Origin: Chaenocephalus aceratus
Taxonomy: Eukaryota; Chordata; Actinopteri; Perciformes; Channichthyidae
Direction of reading: 5' to 3'
Assembly: GCA_023974075.1 (NCBI GenBank)
Contig: JAMFTG010000137.1
Span: 1 to 64,000, forward strand
DNA: 64,000 nt
Shown here: positions 46,017 through 57,461 of the stretch, piece after piece
Position numbering within the stretch: position 1 is the stretch's first letter
Layout of the letters: each line of letters opens with the position of its first letter
The notes under the pieces: generated by a model
What the model was told of the DNA's origin: nothing
What the model saw: the letters and a program-made list of their open reading frames with translations, nothing else
Database searches by the model: none
Made by a program: the position numbers and the translations under genes

Positions 46017-46951
46017 GACAAAATGCAAAGTCATTTTTTAACCATAAACCAAAGAATTAGGCAAATGTAAGATGTGCACTGCTGGCAGGGTAAAAATCAA
46101 CAATCATAGGATTAAAGTTTTCAGGATTGATGTACTCAGAACTTTAAATATCTGTTAGACATTTCAAGTTAATCCATCAAACCTTTTTATTTCACTCTGG
46201 ACCAACAGAACGAAATAAAGCTACTCGGAGCACCATTAATCTTTCCTGGTGCGTTCTGGAGTTTTCTATTTCAAGATCAACGGCTAAGTTTGTTTTGAGT
46301 TGAGTAACATCTTACTGGTGGCTAATTCCGATGGCTCAATCATTGTGTTCAGACCTCAGAGGTTTGTTTACTCCGGCAGTCCAAAGGCATGTTGAGTCCT
46401 CATGCTATCGGCTCTGAGTCTCAGAGAAGAAGTGTTTCATCTTCCAGTTCATTTTATCCTCTTATGACCTTTTTTTTTAACTGGGGTCGCTTCATAAAAC
46501 GAAAGTCTCCGTTTGAATTGAGCCACCGTCATACAACTCTGACTTGAAAAGAAAAACAGCCAAGTGTGAAATACAGAAAAGGCACCGTGACCCAGAAACA
46601 CCAACGGGCGACGGTCACATGCACTTTACGTCGAGGCCATGCAATCAGAGGTTTGGCGATGACCACATCAACGCCTAATTACGTGCATTACTGTGGTTTT
46701 ATTAGCAGCGACCTGGAGAGGGAATGGCATTCAACACTAAATTGGTTTTGAGCCATTATTTAAAAGGACATTTGAAGAACATCGTGCACACGGTCGCCTG
46801 CTGAGCTCCGCACGAACACGTGGAGATTAAAGTCTTTACGGGGGGCTGATTGCAGCAATATCACGTGGACACCAACTCAATGCATGTTGGCGACACACTC
46901 TGTATAACGATCCTTAAATACATGTGTGGACACGCAGCGTGGTGCATCTCA
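46017..46951. other. No gene seen
   Basis: Non-coding sequence between the two copies of the segmental duplication. A 61-codon frame at 46,566-46,751 has no domain. Confidence 0.45.
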
Positions 46952-47332
46952 ATTACAGCCGCGCAGATGCTGCATTGCAGATAAACATCCTGGTTGTGAG
47001 GAAATCTAATAAACACGGTGCCGGTCTTCATCTGAACGAGCTAAATAGATTATACATCGGAATTAAATGGATTAATGTGAGGTAGGTATTGACGGATCAA
47101 ATGAAAGGAGTGGACAAAGCCCAGTGAAATAAATGGTGGGTGATATTACAGCCGAGGGATGTTGTGTTGTATGGGGTTGTTATCTGACATATAAGCAATG
47201 CGATTTGAAATCTTATCAACATTTTACATCTCTGACATATGAAAACTAGCGCCCCCCCCCCTTTCTAATATCTTTGAGTTTGACATATGTCGATACAAAA
47301 TGGTGAATATCATCGCCTTAGATCCTATAGAT
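46952..47332. repeat. Diverged segmental duplication, copy 2
   Basis: Partner of 45,366-45,775, offset about 1.58 kb. It breaks off at CTATAGAT exactly where 37-mer array 3 begins, whereas copy 1 continues there as TTATAGATGCTGATGACAG. The array therefore entered at this point of copy 2. A C run lies at 47,252-47,260. Confidence 0.85.
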
Positions 47333-49060
47333 AAGAAGTAGAAAGTACAGGTATTTGTGTTCAACATGTAAGAAGTAGAAAGTACAGGTATTGAGTTCAA
47401 CATGTAAGAAGTAGAAAGTACAGGTATTTGAGTTCAATATGTAAGAAGTAGAAAGTACAGGTATTTGTGTTCAACATGTGAGAAGTAGAAAGTACAGGTA
47501 TTTGAGTTCAACATGTAGGAAGTAGAAAGTACAGGTATTTGAGTTCAATATGTAAGAAGTAGAAAGTACAGGTATTTGTGTTCAACATGTAAGAAGTAAA
47601 AAGTACAGGTATTTGGGTTCAACATGTAAGAAGTAGAAAGTACAGGTATTTGGGTTCAACATGTAGGAAGTAGAAAGTACAGGTCTTTGTGTTCAACATG
47701 TAAGAAGTAGAAAGTACAGGTATTTGGGTTCAACATGTAGGAAGTAGAAAGTACAGGTATTTGAGTTCAACATGTAAGAAGTAGAAAGTACAGGTATTTG
47801 GGTTCAACATGTGAGAAGTAGAAGTACAGGTATTTGGGTTCAACATGTGAGAAGTAGAAAGTACAGGTATTTGAGTTCAACATGAGAGAAGTAGAAAGTA
47901 CAGGTATTTGGGTTCAACAGTAAGAAGTAGAAAGTACAGGTATTTGGGTTCAACATGTGAGAAGTAGAAAGTACAGGTATTTGGGTTTCAACATGTGAGA
48001 AGTAGAAAGTACAGGTATTTGGGTTCAACATGAGAGAAGTAGAAAAGTACAGGTATTTGAGTTCAACATGAGAGAAGTAGAAAGTACAGGTATTTGAGTT
48101 CAACATGTAAGAAGTAGAAGTACAGGTATTTGGGTTCAACATGTAAGAAGTAGAAAGTACAGGTATTTGAGTTCAACATGTAAGAAGTAGAAAGTACAGG
48201 TATTTGTGTTCAACATGTGAGAAGTAGAAAGTACAGGTATTTGTGTTCAACATGTAAGAAGTAGAAAGTACAGGTATTTGAGTTCAACATGTGAGAAGTA
48301 GAAAGTACAGGTATTTGGGTTCAACATGTAAGAAGTAGAAAGTACAGGTATTTGGGTTCAACATGTAAGAAGTAGAAAGTACAGGTATTTGGGTTTCAAC
48401 ATGTAAGAAGTAGAAAGTACAGGTATTTGGGTTCAACATGTAAGAAGTAGAAAGTACAGGTATTTGGGTTCAACATGTAAGAAGTAGAAAGTACAGGTAT
48501 TTGGGTTCAACATGTAAGAAGTAGAAAGTACAGGTATTTGAGTTCAACATGTGAGAAGTAGAAAGTACAGGTATTTGAGTTCAACATGTGAGAAGTAGAA
48601 AGTACAGGTATTTGAGTTCAACATGAGAGAAGTAGAAAGTACAGGTATTTGGGTTCAACATGTAAGAAGTAGAAAGTACAGGTATTTGAGTTCAACATGA
48701 GAGAAGTAGAAAGTACAGGTATTTGAGTTCAACATGAGAGAAGTAGAAAGTACAGTATTTGAGTTTCAACATGAGAGAAGTAGAAAGTTACAGGTATTTG
48801 AGTTCAACATGTGAGAAGTAGAAGTACAGGTATTTGAGTTCAACATGTAAGAAGTAGAAAGTACAGGTATTTGGGTTAAACTGTGAGAAGTAGAAAAGTA
48901 CAGGTATTTGGGTCAACATGAAGACGTAGAAAGTACAGGTATTTGTGTTCAACATGTAAGAAGTAGAAGTACAGGTATTTGGGTTCAACATGTAAGAAGT
49001 AAGAAAGTACAGTATTTGGGTTCAAATGTGAGAAGTAGAAAGTACAGGTATTTGAGTTCA
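47333..49060. repeat. 37-bp minisatellite, array 3, about 47 copies
   Basis: Same unit as arrays 1 and 2. It is regular in the middle and has one-base gaps near 48,750-49,040. It stops at TTTGAGTTCA, where a LINE is inserted, and the same repeat phase resumes at about 50,487. Confidence 0.96.
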
Positions 49061-50486
49061 TTTCATTTCAAACCTTTTATTTATTCAGATTGGTCCCATT
49101 GAGATCATAGATCTCTTTTTCAAGGGAGAGACCTGCAGCATATAGGTTCCACATGAAACATAAAACAATAAAGGACATTACACATTATATTTACAGGATA
49201 CATAGTTATAGACATTTACAAGTGCCCATAGTATCAGCAAGCATTTCATTTAGCCTAGCTTTAAAAAACATGCAGAGGAATGAGATTGCTCAGTTTCAAT
49301 TCTTGCTGAAGATTGTTCCAAGCAAGTGGAGCTGCGCACATAAAAGCTGTCTTACCTGAGACAGTCCTTGCTCTTGGCACATCTAACAAGACTACATCAT
49401 GTGACCTCAGGACAATAGCTGCTTGCAACTCTCTGTGTTATCAGAGAGCAGATATAATACGGGAGTTTACCCAACAAAGCTTTATAGATGAACGTTGTAC
49501 CAGTGACTGAGCCTCCGTACAGAGAGTGAAGGCAGACCTGCCTTGGCATACAGGGCACAGTGATGAGTCAGCGCTTTACAATTTGTGACAAATCTCAGAG
49601 CACTGTGATACACAGCATCCAATTTACTCAGGCAATTGGCAGGTGCATTCATATAGACCAGATCCCCAGAGTCCAGCACAGGTAAAAAGGTCACAGAGCC
49701 TTTTCCTGGCCTCAAGCGAGAAACAGGACTTGTTCCTGTAGAAGAACCCTAGCCTAACCCTCAGCTTTTTTAAGCAGGTTATTGACATGAAGTTTAAAAG
49801 AGAGACAATCATCAAGCCAGATACCAAGGTATTTGTAACAGGCAACAACTTCAAGTGTTGTTCCTTGCGTAGTTACAATATCTAAAACAGGCTCTGGTGT
49901 CTCTTTAGCTTTTGAAAAGAGGCATTGCCTTGGTTTTATCCACATTTAAAAGAAGCTTTAGTTCAGAGAGCTGAGTCTGAATAGTGTTAAAAAACAGCCT
50001 GTAATTTAACAACAGCCTCTTTAATGGAGGGACCTGCACAGAACATCACGGTATCATCCGCATACAAATGTAAAGTAGCTTCATCCACATTTTCACCTAC
50101 ACTATTAATATATATGGAGAATAAAAGAGCACAACTCTGCTTATTATCTAAGATACTCTCCACATCATTCACACGTTCATCGTGGCAGTGATGGTGCTGC
50201 GCTGCTTTCTGAATCCTGACTGATGTTTAGACAGGATGTCATGGTTACATAAAAATACCTTTACTTGTTCACTCACTAGGCGTTCAAGAACCTTAGCCAG
50301 AACTGACCACTTAGAGATGGGCCCTATAGTTATTTAATAAGGTGGCCTCCCCCTCCTTTCAGTAAAGGCAGGACATACGCTGACTTCCATACTTTTGGAA
50401 TTGTGTTCGTGCTGAGGGAGAGGTTAAAAAGAGAAGTGAGAGGTGGAGCAATAACATCTGCAGCTATCTTTAAAAAGAAAGGTTCA
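49061..50486 (-). pseudogene. Non-LTR retrotransposon (LINE) remnant with degraded reverse transcriptase
   Basis: Reading the minus strand from 50,486 downwards, frames give APPLTSLFNLSLSTNTIPKV and WKSAYVLPLLKGG, then (50,172-49,987) LHLYADDTVMFC with the YADD catalytic motif, then YKYLGIWLDDCLSFKLHVNN, RLGFFYRNKSCF and FLPVLDSGDLVYMNA. This is the C-terminal two thirds of a LINE reverse transcriptase. At about 50,110 CALLF is joined directly to SIYIN. The block with the first catalytic aspartate and the GVPQGS-type motif that should lie between is missing, a deletion of roughly 70 residues. Frameshifts and stops are present as well. The 3' end (AGAGATCTATGATCTCAATG, AATAAATAAAAGG) matches the tail at 15.5 kb. 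The remnant splits the 37-mer array, with GGTATTTGRGTTCA on both sides. The clade is uncertain. Confidence 0.85.
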
Positions 50487-51101
50487 AGGTATTTGGGTTC
50501 AACCATGTAAGAAGTAGAAAGTACAGGTATTTGTGTTCAACATGTAAGAAGTAGAAGTACAGGTATTTGAGTTCAACATGTGAGAAGTAGAAAGTAAGGT
50601 ATTTGAGTTCAACATGTAAGAAGTAGAAAGTACAGGTATTTGAGTTCAACATGTAAGAAGTAGAAAGTTCAGGTATTTGAGTTCAACATGTGAGAAGTAG
50701 AAAGTACAGGTATTTGAGTTCAACATGTGAGAAGTAGAAGTAAAGGTATTTGAGTTCAACATGTAAGAAAGTAGAAAGTACAGGTATTTGAGTTCAACAT
50801 GTAAGAAGTAGAAAGTTCAGGTATTTGAGTTCAACATGTGAGAAGTAGAAAGTACAGGTATTGAGTTCAACATGTGAGAAGTAGAAAGTACAGGTATTTT
50901 GTTCAACATGTAAGAAGTAGAAAGTACAGGTATTTGAGTTCAACATGTGAAGAAGTAGAAAGTACAGGTATTTGAGTTCAACATGTAAGAAGTAGAAAGT
51001 ACAGGTATTTGTGTTCAACATGTAAGAAGTAGAAGTTCAGGTATTTGAGTTCAACATGTGAGAAGTAGAAAGTACAGGTATTTGTGTTCAACATGTAAGA
51101 A
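50487..51101. repeat. 37-bp minisatellite, array 4, about 16-17 copies
   Basis: This continues array 3 after the LINE insertion, with the same unit and several one-base gaps. Arrays 3 and 4 were one array before the insertion. Confidence 0.95.
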
Positions 51102-51172
51102 GTCAAAGTAAAAAGTCGTCAGAAAAATAAGCAGTGGAGTAAAGTACTGATACCCGAAACATGTACTTAAGT
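51102..51172. mobile_element. Right end of the composite element, copy C (truncated)
   Basis: TCAAAGTAAAAAGTCGTCAG, AAAAATAAGCAGTGGAGTAA and AGTACTGATACCC follow the array, as at 8,241 and 45,097. The end is cut at ATGTACTTAAGTGAAG, before the CTTCCCACCT terminus. Confidence 0.75.
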
Positions 51173-51238
51173 GAAGATCAGTTTGCTTAGTGGGGACATT
51201 TCCCCGGATCCCTGCAGAGATTACATTATCGTGGAGCC

Positions 51239-51565
<327 letters not shown>

Positions 51566-51567
<2 letters not shown>

Positions 51568-52368
51568 CACTGTCAGCATGACATTACATGTACACTACAC
51601 GGAGTGACTGAAGGGTTTTTACAGCAGCTCTAACCCGCAGAGAGACAGAAATAGAGTCTCTCTGAACAGCTTTTCCTCTTTCAACAGCCTTTCAACCATT
51701 TCATTCAATACTTTCTCCATTTCTTTTGATGGTATTTCAGCAGGAGTCACTGTTGTGTGTGTAACGGATGAATTATGATCAAACGGAGGGCAACAGATGG
51801 TGAAAAAGGTGCGTTTAAGGCCTTCTTTGGGACCTCTCTGCTTGTCCTTGGTGCAACCTCAACAGGAATAACTAATCAGGTGGACTAATGGTCAAACAGC
51901 GAAGCTACAGAAGGTGAAGGAAAACCTGTGGTAATAAGATTAAGGAAAAGCAATTTGGTTCATGCGTGCAGACAGGGGACGAGTTGAAGGAAAAACATGA
52001 ATAGTAAGTGGAGGAAATGTGAAGGCAATTACAGATGATGCCTCCTGCGATCTGGAACAGTCTCGTTATCAAAGGTATCTCTTCTGATCAGAAAAGCTTT
52101 AATGGATACTTTGATTAAATAACTGAATGCTATTTTGATTTATAATTAACAATATTCTGTAGGCCAAAAAATAGCAGATGGTTGATTGGTTGGTTGGTTT
52201 CTCATCGAAATTAAGAGGCACAACTTGAAATGAAGCCGAGAAATCATATCTACGGTTCATCGTCAATGAGCCAATCAGGAAAAAGGGAAGACCATGATCC
52301 AGGAGGAGCGAGTAAGAAGAGTTAGGATCGTTCCTTCAACAGCACTTTGTGTATTATATGATATGATA
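51566..52368. other. No gene seen
   Basis: Non-coding DNA with no recognisable element. Confidence 0.5.
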
Positions 52369-52376
52369 TATTAAAC

Positions 52377-52737
52377 CAGTGTTTATCAAACTTTTTTATA
52401 CCAAGGACCACTTAACCAATAAAAAAAACACTCGCGGACCACCTAACTCCACAAATATCCGAAAACAAATCGTTTTTCTAGAAACAGATTACAAATCGCC
52501 TGAAACTGGTACAAAGAAGTGGCAACATGTGTGACGAAGGTGTTGCGCTGGCCTATTCGATGCAATCAGAAGTGAAACTTAAGCTCGCTCCATTGCGGAG
52601 ATATTCGTGCGAGAGTGCGGAAAACTTAAATGTATTTATTTATTTCAAATGTGAAATGTTACCAATATACTCACGGACCACTAGGGGGCGCACACGGACC
52701 ACCAGTGGTCCGCGGGACCACACTTTGAGAAGCACTG
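52377..52737. mobile_element. hAT-like miniature element with 8-bp target duplication
   Basis: CAGTGTTTATCAAA and the inverted right end CAGTGCTTCTCAAA match at 12 of 14 positions. TATTAAAC flanks it at 52,369-52,376 and 52,738-52,745. Subterminal GGACCAC words are repeated in both orientations. An 82-codon frame in the interior has no transposase features. Confidence 0.92.
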
Positions 52738-52745
52738 TATTAAAC

Positions 52746-53228
52746 AATTCAGAAGGAAGGACAGCTTTTTCTTAAACATATCTTGTTGTACTTTCTCTGG
52801 CAGAATTTATCATTATGGTCAACTCAATTTCTTCTTGGATTTGGTATCACCGTAGTCCCTAGATGTTTGTAGAAATGCCAAGAAATAGGATTCAAGTCGA
52901 GAAGATTTTTCTGGTGGAGGACCCCCAGACCCCCAGTTTTGTGTCCCCCACAAACTTCTCAAATCAAAATTACACCCTTGCGTGTCATTTTCCTAGAAAT
53001 ATTATATGGAGTTTACAGTCATTTCCCCTTGACAAAAAAAAGCTTTGTTTGGTCGGGGTTTTTTGTTCGGATTGTATGTTTTCGGGAGGAATACGGAGAA
53101 AAAAACATTATTCTCCCCTTCTCAAAGTTCCCTTGTAGCTTTTTGTGTACATTCGTAATGCCATTGAAGACAACTTTTGATCAGAATAACATCTAAGGTA
53201 AGAAATGTGCCGTTTTTGCTACCTAATG
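52746..53228. other. No gene seen
   Basis: Non-coding sequence. The frames at 52,863-53,196 show no domain. Confidence 0.45.
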
Positions 53229-54140
53229 TAGGGTGACCAGACGTCCCCGTTTTCCAGGGACATTCCCGTTTTTTTTTTAAACTGTCCCCCGGAAATGTCC
53301 CCGTTTTTAATATACGTTAAAAACACATAGCAAGGTGAAACAAAAACGTTTCATGTCAGGAAACACCGGGTAAACAGAAACATATTCAAGCCAGCCCCCA
53401 CTTCGGAAAACACAGTCCAGCCAGCCCGCACGTTGTATTACGGTGCGCGAATATCCCATGCATTACGGTAGAGGCCTTTAAAAACTGCCTTCAAAATAAA
53501 AGCGTTTACTCGGTCAATAACACATATACCTAAAAAACACACCAAACATATTCATATATACTGGAGCTTAAATTAAGAAATATGTACAATATAATGTGAT
53601 CAATAATAATTTAAAACAAACTACGTATAACTACCACATTATAACTGAGTGAATGTAAAATGTAAGGATACAGTTATGAAGACATATCTGACATTTCCAC
53701 TGGGTGACTAATTAAAATGCTGTTTAAAATCTCAAATTAGTTCTATTGTCCATCTATATTTTGATTATTATTTAATGGAAAACTGTCCATAATCATAGAG
53801 TCATTCGAAGTCAATCAAATACTTATTTCACTTCAGGGTGATAGCAGGACACCCCATCTAGTCACTCAGAGAGAATCAGGACAATCTGATGTAGAGTTTC
53901 AAAATAAAAGACCTCTGAAGTCTCATATATGGGCTATCATCCCTCTGTTTTTAGATAAGAATAAAAAAAAAACTATCCAGTATCAAAGACTCATATACTG
54001 TATGAGCTATCGTCCTTCTGTTTGTATCCAACAGTTCAAATGTTCGAATTACATTGAACCAGAATTGTCCCCCTTTTTCTTTAACAGCGAAGAAAATTGG
54101 ATATGTTAATGATATATTTAATTTTGAAAATCTGGTCACC
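53229..54140. mobile_element. Candidate DNA-transposon remnant (GGTGACCAGA ends)
   Basis: GGTGACCAGA at 53,232 and TCTGGTCACC at 54,131-54,140 are a perfect 10-bp inverted pair. Near the left end GTCCCCGTTTTCCAGGGACA and GTCCCCCGGAAATGTCCCCG pair internally, and GTCCCCCTTTTTCTTTAACA lies near the right end. No target duplication is seen and there is no coding frame. Confidence 0.55.
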
Positions 54141-55599
54141 TGCCACGTGTTGTGATGTCTGTTTTTTGTTTCTCATGTCGCGAGTTTTGATCATGGAATG
54201 ATGATACTGATACCTATCGAATCTGTGTAATCTCACGGTGCTAATCGATGGGTTGGATGTGCAGTTACGATAAGTAATAAGGGTGTTTATACCGTGAGTT
54301 CTGTGCTAACAGCGTTAGCATTTTTTCGCTCAGGGCTAATTCAGAGGCTCGGCGTTAGTCTTGTGTTTTTTTGTTGCTAAAAATGGTTCATATCAGTTAG
54401 TTGAGTTTCTTCCCGTTACATGGATATGAAACATTCATAGTTTATTTAATCTTAAGAAGCCCTCAGACGCTGTTGCTTGCAGATGTTGTCCGTCAGGCGG
54501 GCTTAGCAGGTTAAAAGGAAGCAGAGTAACTTGTCTTCTTCTTTGGTTTAACTGTGCAGAAGTTGGATAGGTAAAATGACGGATACAGTTGTTAAGGATG
54601 TCTTTGCTTGCACAGAATACAACAACGGGAGCTTCATAAAGTTTCCTAACTACCATAATTTTGTCACAGCTTTCTGTCGGAGTTACAGTAGGACGGTTTC
54701 TTCTCGTTAACTCCTGAAGTCAGCTGTCGACTCTCTTTCATGTAGCTTTGATAGTGCTGTAGTGAAGGGAAGAAAAGAGCATGCTTTGTACCGCGCTGCA
54801 GGAAGTGTCACAGCCAATCTCTTCCCTCTGTAAGCAGTAAGGTTATCCTCGGTGTGTGTGTGCATTGATCTGCTGGCATCGTGAAGCTTTTCGCTGTCAG
54901 GACTGCTTCTCTCTCCTTTCTTATCATTTCCCCGAAACACTGCCTCCGACAGAGGAGCACTTTCAGGATCCAGAGGCATGTAGTTTGCCCGGTAGGATCT
55001 CCAGAGTCTTCATCTGCACAGTCAGCCACTTCAAAGCTGCTCAGGGGACAGCAGGGATTATCTTTATTAAGCAGGTGTTTTATTGATTTATCAACACCTG
55101 CTGTTGCCGTGCATGTAGATGAGATTGTGGCTGATGTGCAGATGAGAGCGAAAGCAAATATTCTCTTCAGGAAATATATAGCGATACAGCAGCTACTGTA
55201 TAGTTTATTTGATTTTAAAGTTGAAATGTCGGCGTATGGAAGGACCTTTTGTGCGGTTTGGACTTTTCTTTAGACAACCTCAAAACGAAATGGTAGAAAT
55301 GTACCGTGTGACGCAACCATGAACAATACATAAGGAAAACATCATGCTTCCACACTCGTCGTGAAAGTACAGAAATACCTCTCAGCAGTGGAAAGTATGA
55401 CAGGTAGAAATACTACATTAGCAGACATATTACAGTTTTAGAAATACTACCTTTACTGCTTGTAAGCTACTAGTTTCCACCGTGATTTAGTAACATCATT
55501 ATTAAAAATGCCATCAATGTGTGTGAATAGAGAGAAAAACATGGACTTGGAAGAGTTGATTATATTTCACATCATTTATCCAAATCAATAACTAAAGGT
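54141..55599. other. No gene seen
   Basis: Unique-looking sequence. A 130-codon plus frame at 54,881-55,273 and overlapping frames on both strands have no domain or clear start context, and I do not call a gene. Confidence 0.45.
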
Positions 55600-55713
55600 A
55601 TTAATAGGAGTAGAAGTACAAAGTAGCATAATATGAAATACTCAAGTAAAGTACAAGTACCTCAGAATTGTACTTAAGTACTATACTTGAGTACTTAGTT
55701 ACTTCCCACCTCT
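55600..55713. mobile_element. AGTACTTAAGTAC-type transposon end (fragment)
   Basis: TACTCAAGTAAAGTACAAGT, ACCTCAGAATTGTACTTAAG and TAGTTACTTCCCACCTCTGC closely resemble the right-end style of the composite element but are a different family member. I cannot see its other end. Confidence 0.5.
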
Positions 55714-55948
55714 GCAAACAAACAATGTTACGCATGATCCTTTTCATACAAGATCTAGTCAGTTCTAGTCAGTTGAAGACAAAGTTTGAATACATTTCAA
55801 TATGTATTCGTTGCAGTGCTGCTTTCTCCTTCTTCAGTTTTGGTGTATCTAAACTCTCCAACAAAACCCACCAATGGAAAAACTACCCAAAGCCAATATG
55901 CATGAACAATTCTTAAATGCTACACAAGGACAGTCCAAATCTCTAGGG

Positions 55949-56353
55949 CAGGGGTGTCAAACTCAAGGCCCGGGGGCCAAATCCGGCCCGCGACTTCATT
56001 TAATGTGGCCCGCATGCAAAGAATATAATACGTTTATTATATGGTTACATGCCACGGTACATGCCACTTTACGTGCCCATAAAGTAGCCTACATGTCCCA
56101 CAATGCATCTTGTTTTGTGACATGCTCACTGAAGAGACTTGCAATTATTTGCCCTAGACTTCTGCTTTCAGACGTAGTTAATTATGAAGTTATTACCCTA
56201 TCCGATAATAATTCAATGCACAGGAAATTATGTATTATAATACATTATTTTATATATATTATATATTTATATAGTCCTAAAGTCACAACCGGCCCTTTGA
56301 GTGCAACCATAATTGTGATGTGGCCCGCGAATACATTTAGTTTGACACCCCTG
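55949..56353. mobile_element. hAT-like miniature element with 8-bp target duplication, full copy
   Basis: CAGGGGTGTCAAACT is repeated exactly, inverted, at the right end (15 of 15). CTCTAGGG flanks at 55,941-55,948 and 56,354-56,361 with no mismatch, suggesting a comparatively young insertion. GGCCC-rich subterminal blocks are typical of this common fish family. It is 405 bp and non-coding. Confidence 0.95.
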
Positions 56354-56361
56354 CTCTAGGG

Positions 56362-57407
56362 TAACTGCACCGTATCCACGAATGGGGTTGACCAGAAAGG
56401 ACGGGAAACATGACATGCAACCGAATAACAAGCAGCCACGGTTTTAAAAAGAAAAGTGGCCTCACATACCGACATGTTCTCACTGCGACAGATAGCACAA
56501 ACTAGAGTTGGTATTGAGTCTGAATTGGGAGTAGAAAACACCTTGGACTCCCAACAACAATGTCCACACACATACACTGTCGTGATCATATAATAGTTCC
56601 CGACAGTAACTGAGAAAAGCCATGCATTAGATGAAGCCATGAAAAAACAAAGTGCATCCTGTTCTTCCCGTACGGTTGACGTTCTACTTAATCTGGAGTT
56701 AAGCTTTTGGAGCATGCAGTAATGGGAAGTGCAGGAATACAGCTCAGGCGTCTTTGTTCCATTCGAGGCGACAAATTGGCCTCGGCTATTCTAAAGAAAG
56801 AGCACGTATGTTTCCTAGAAAGCAATGTATATAGAGAACATATAGGAAGCACTTTACCTTTTCAAATGAAGTCATTTCAGCACAAAGCATCGCCCACACT
56901 ATTATCAATGACTAAAGTCTGACGTAAGTCCAATTTAATTGCCGATAAATTCCCCAAACGAGAGAAAAGATAAATCACAGTTAAATGAAAGCAATTACAT
57001 TGAACAGAGCATTGATTGCTCCCCCGTGGGACGGTTGTATTGTGAGGAAAACATTGCATATGAAAGGGATTTTCTCCACAATACAACTCAATTTCACAGT
57101 CATTTCTGTCGATAGCCGGCGACGGGCCGACACGGGCTTTCTCTTCCTCCTTCCCATTTCTTGCCTTCGCTCGAGCGGCTGCTGATTTCAAGGAGCTTTT
57201 GTACCTCTGCACGTACCCGACAGAAACCTCAGACCAATCAGCGTCCTTTAATTTACAGCCCGGAGAATCTAAAGAAAACTTTTCAAAGGGGTCGACGAAA
57301 TCAAACAACCCTCAGAAACACATAAAGGGAAGATTGTTGTTGTTTGTTATTCAGTTGGGTGTTTGATCAGAGACAATCAGAGGATGAGCGCGGGGAATTA
57401 GGCCTGG
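56362..57407. other. No gene that I can support
   Basis: Several frames occur, the longest being 143 codons on the minus strand (56,877-57,308), beginning MFDFVDPFEKFSLDS and rich in A/K/R in the middle. I recognise no domain and no splice-supported structure. Confidence 0.4.
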
Positions 57408-57461
57408 AAGTAGAACAAGATGTATGAGGCCGAATAAGACGTCATACATCTTGTTCTACTT
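57408..57461. repeat. Perfect 20-bp inverted repeat with a 14-bp loop
   Basis: AAGTAGAACAAGATGTATGA (57,408-57,427) and its exact reverse complement (57,442-57,461) flank GGCCGAATAAGACG. No terminator or RNA gene is otherwise evident. Confidence 0.95.

Noticed and set aside
54707..55273. Overlapping frames of 73-130 codons on both strands as a possible exon
   Set aside because: Open on both strands with no domain and no consistent composition. Not supportable as coding.
56877..57308. 143-codon minus frame starting MFDFVDPFEKFSLDS as a possible small gene
   Set aside because: No recognisable domain, homologue or splice context. It may be chance. A protein search with a clear fish match would change this.
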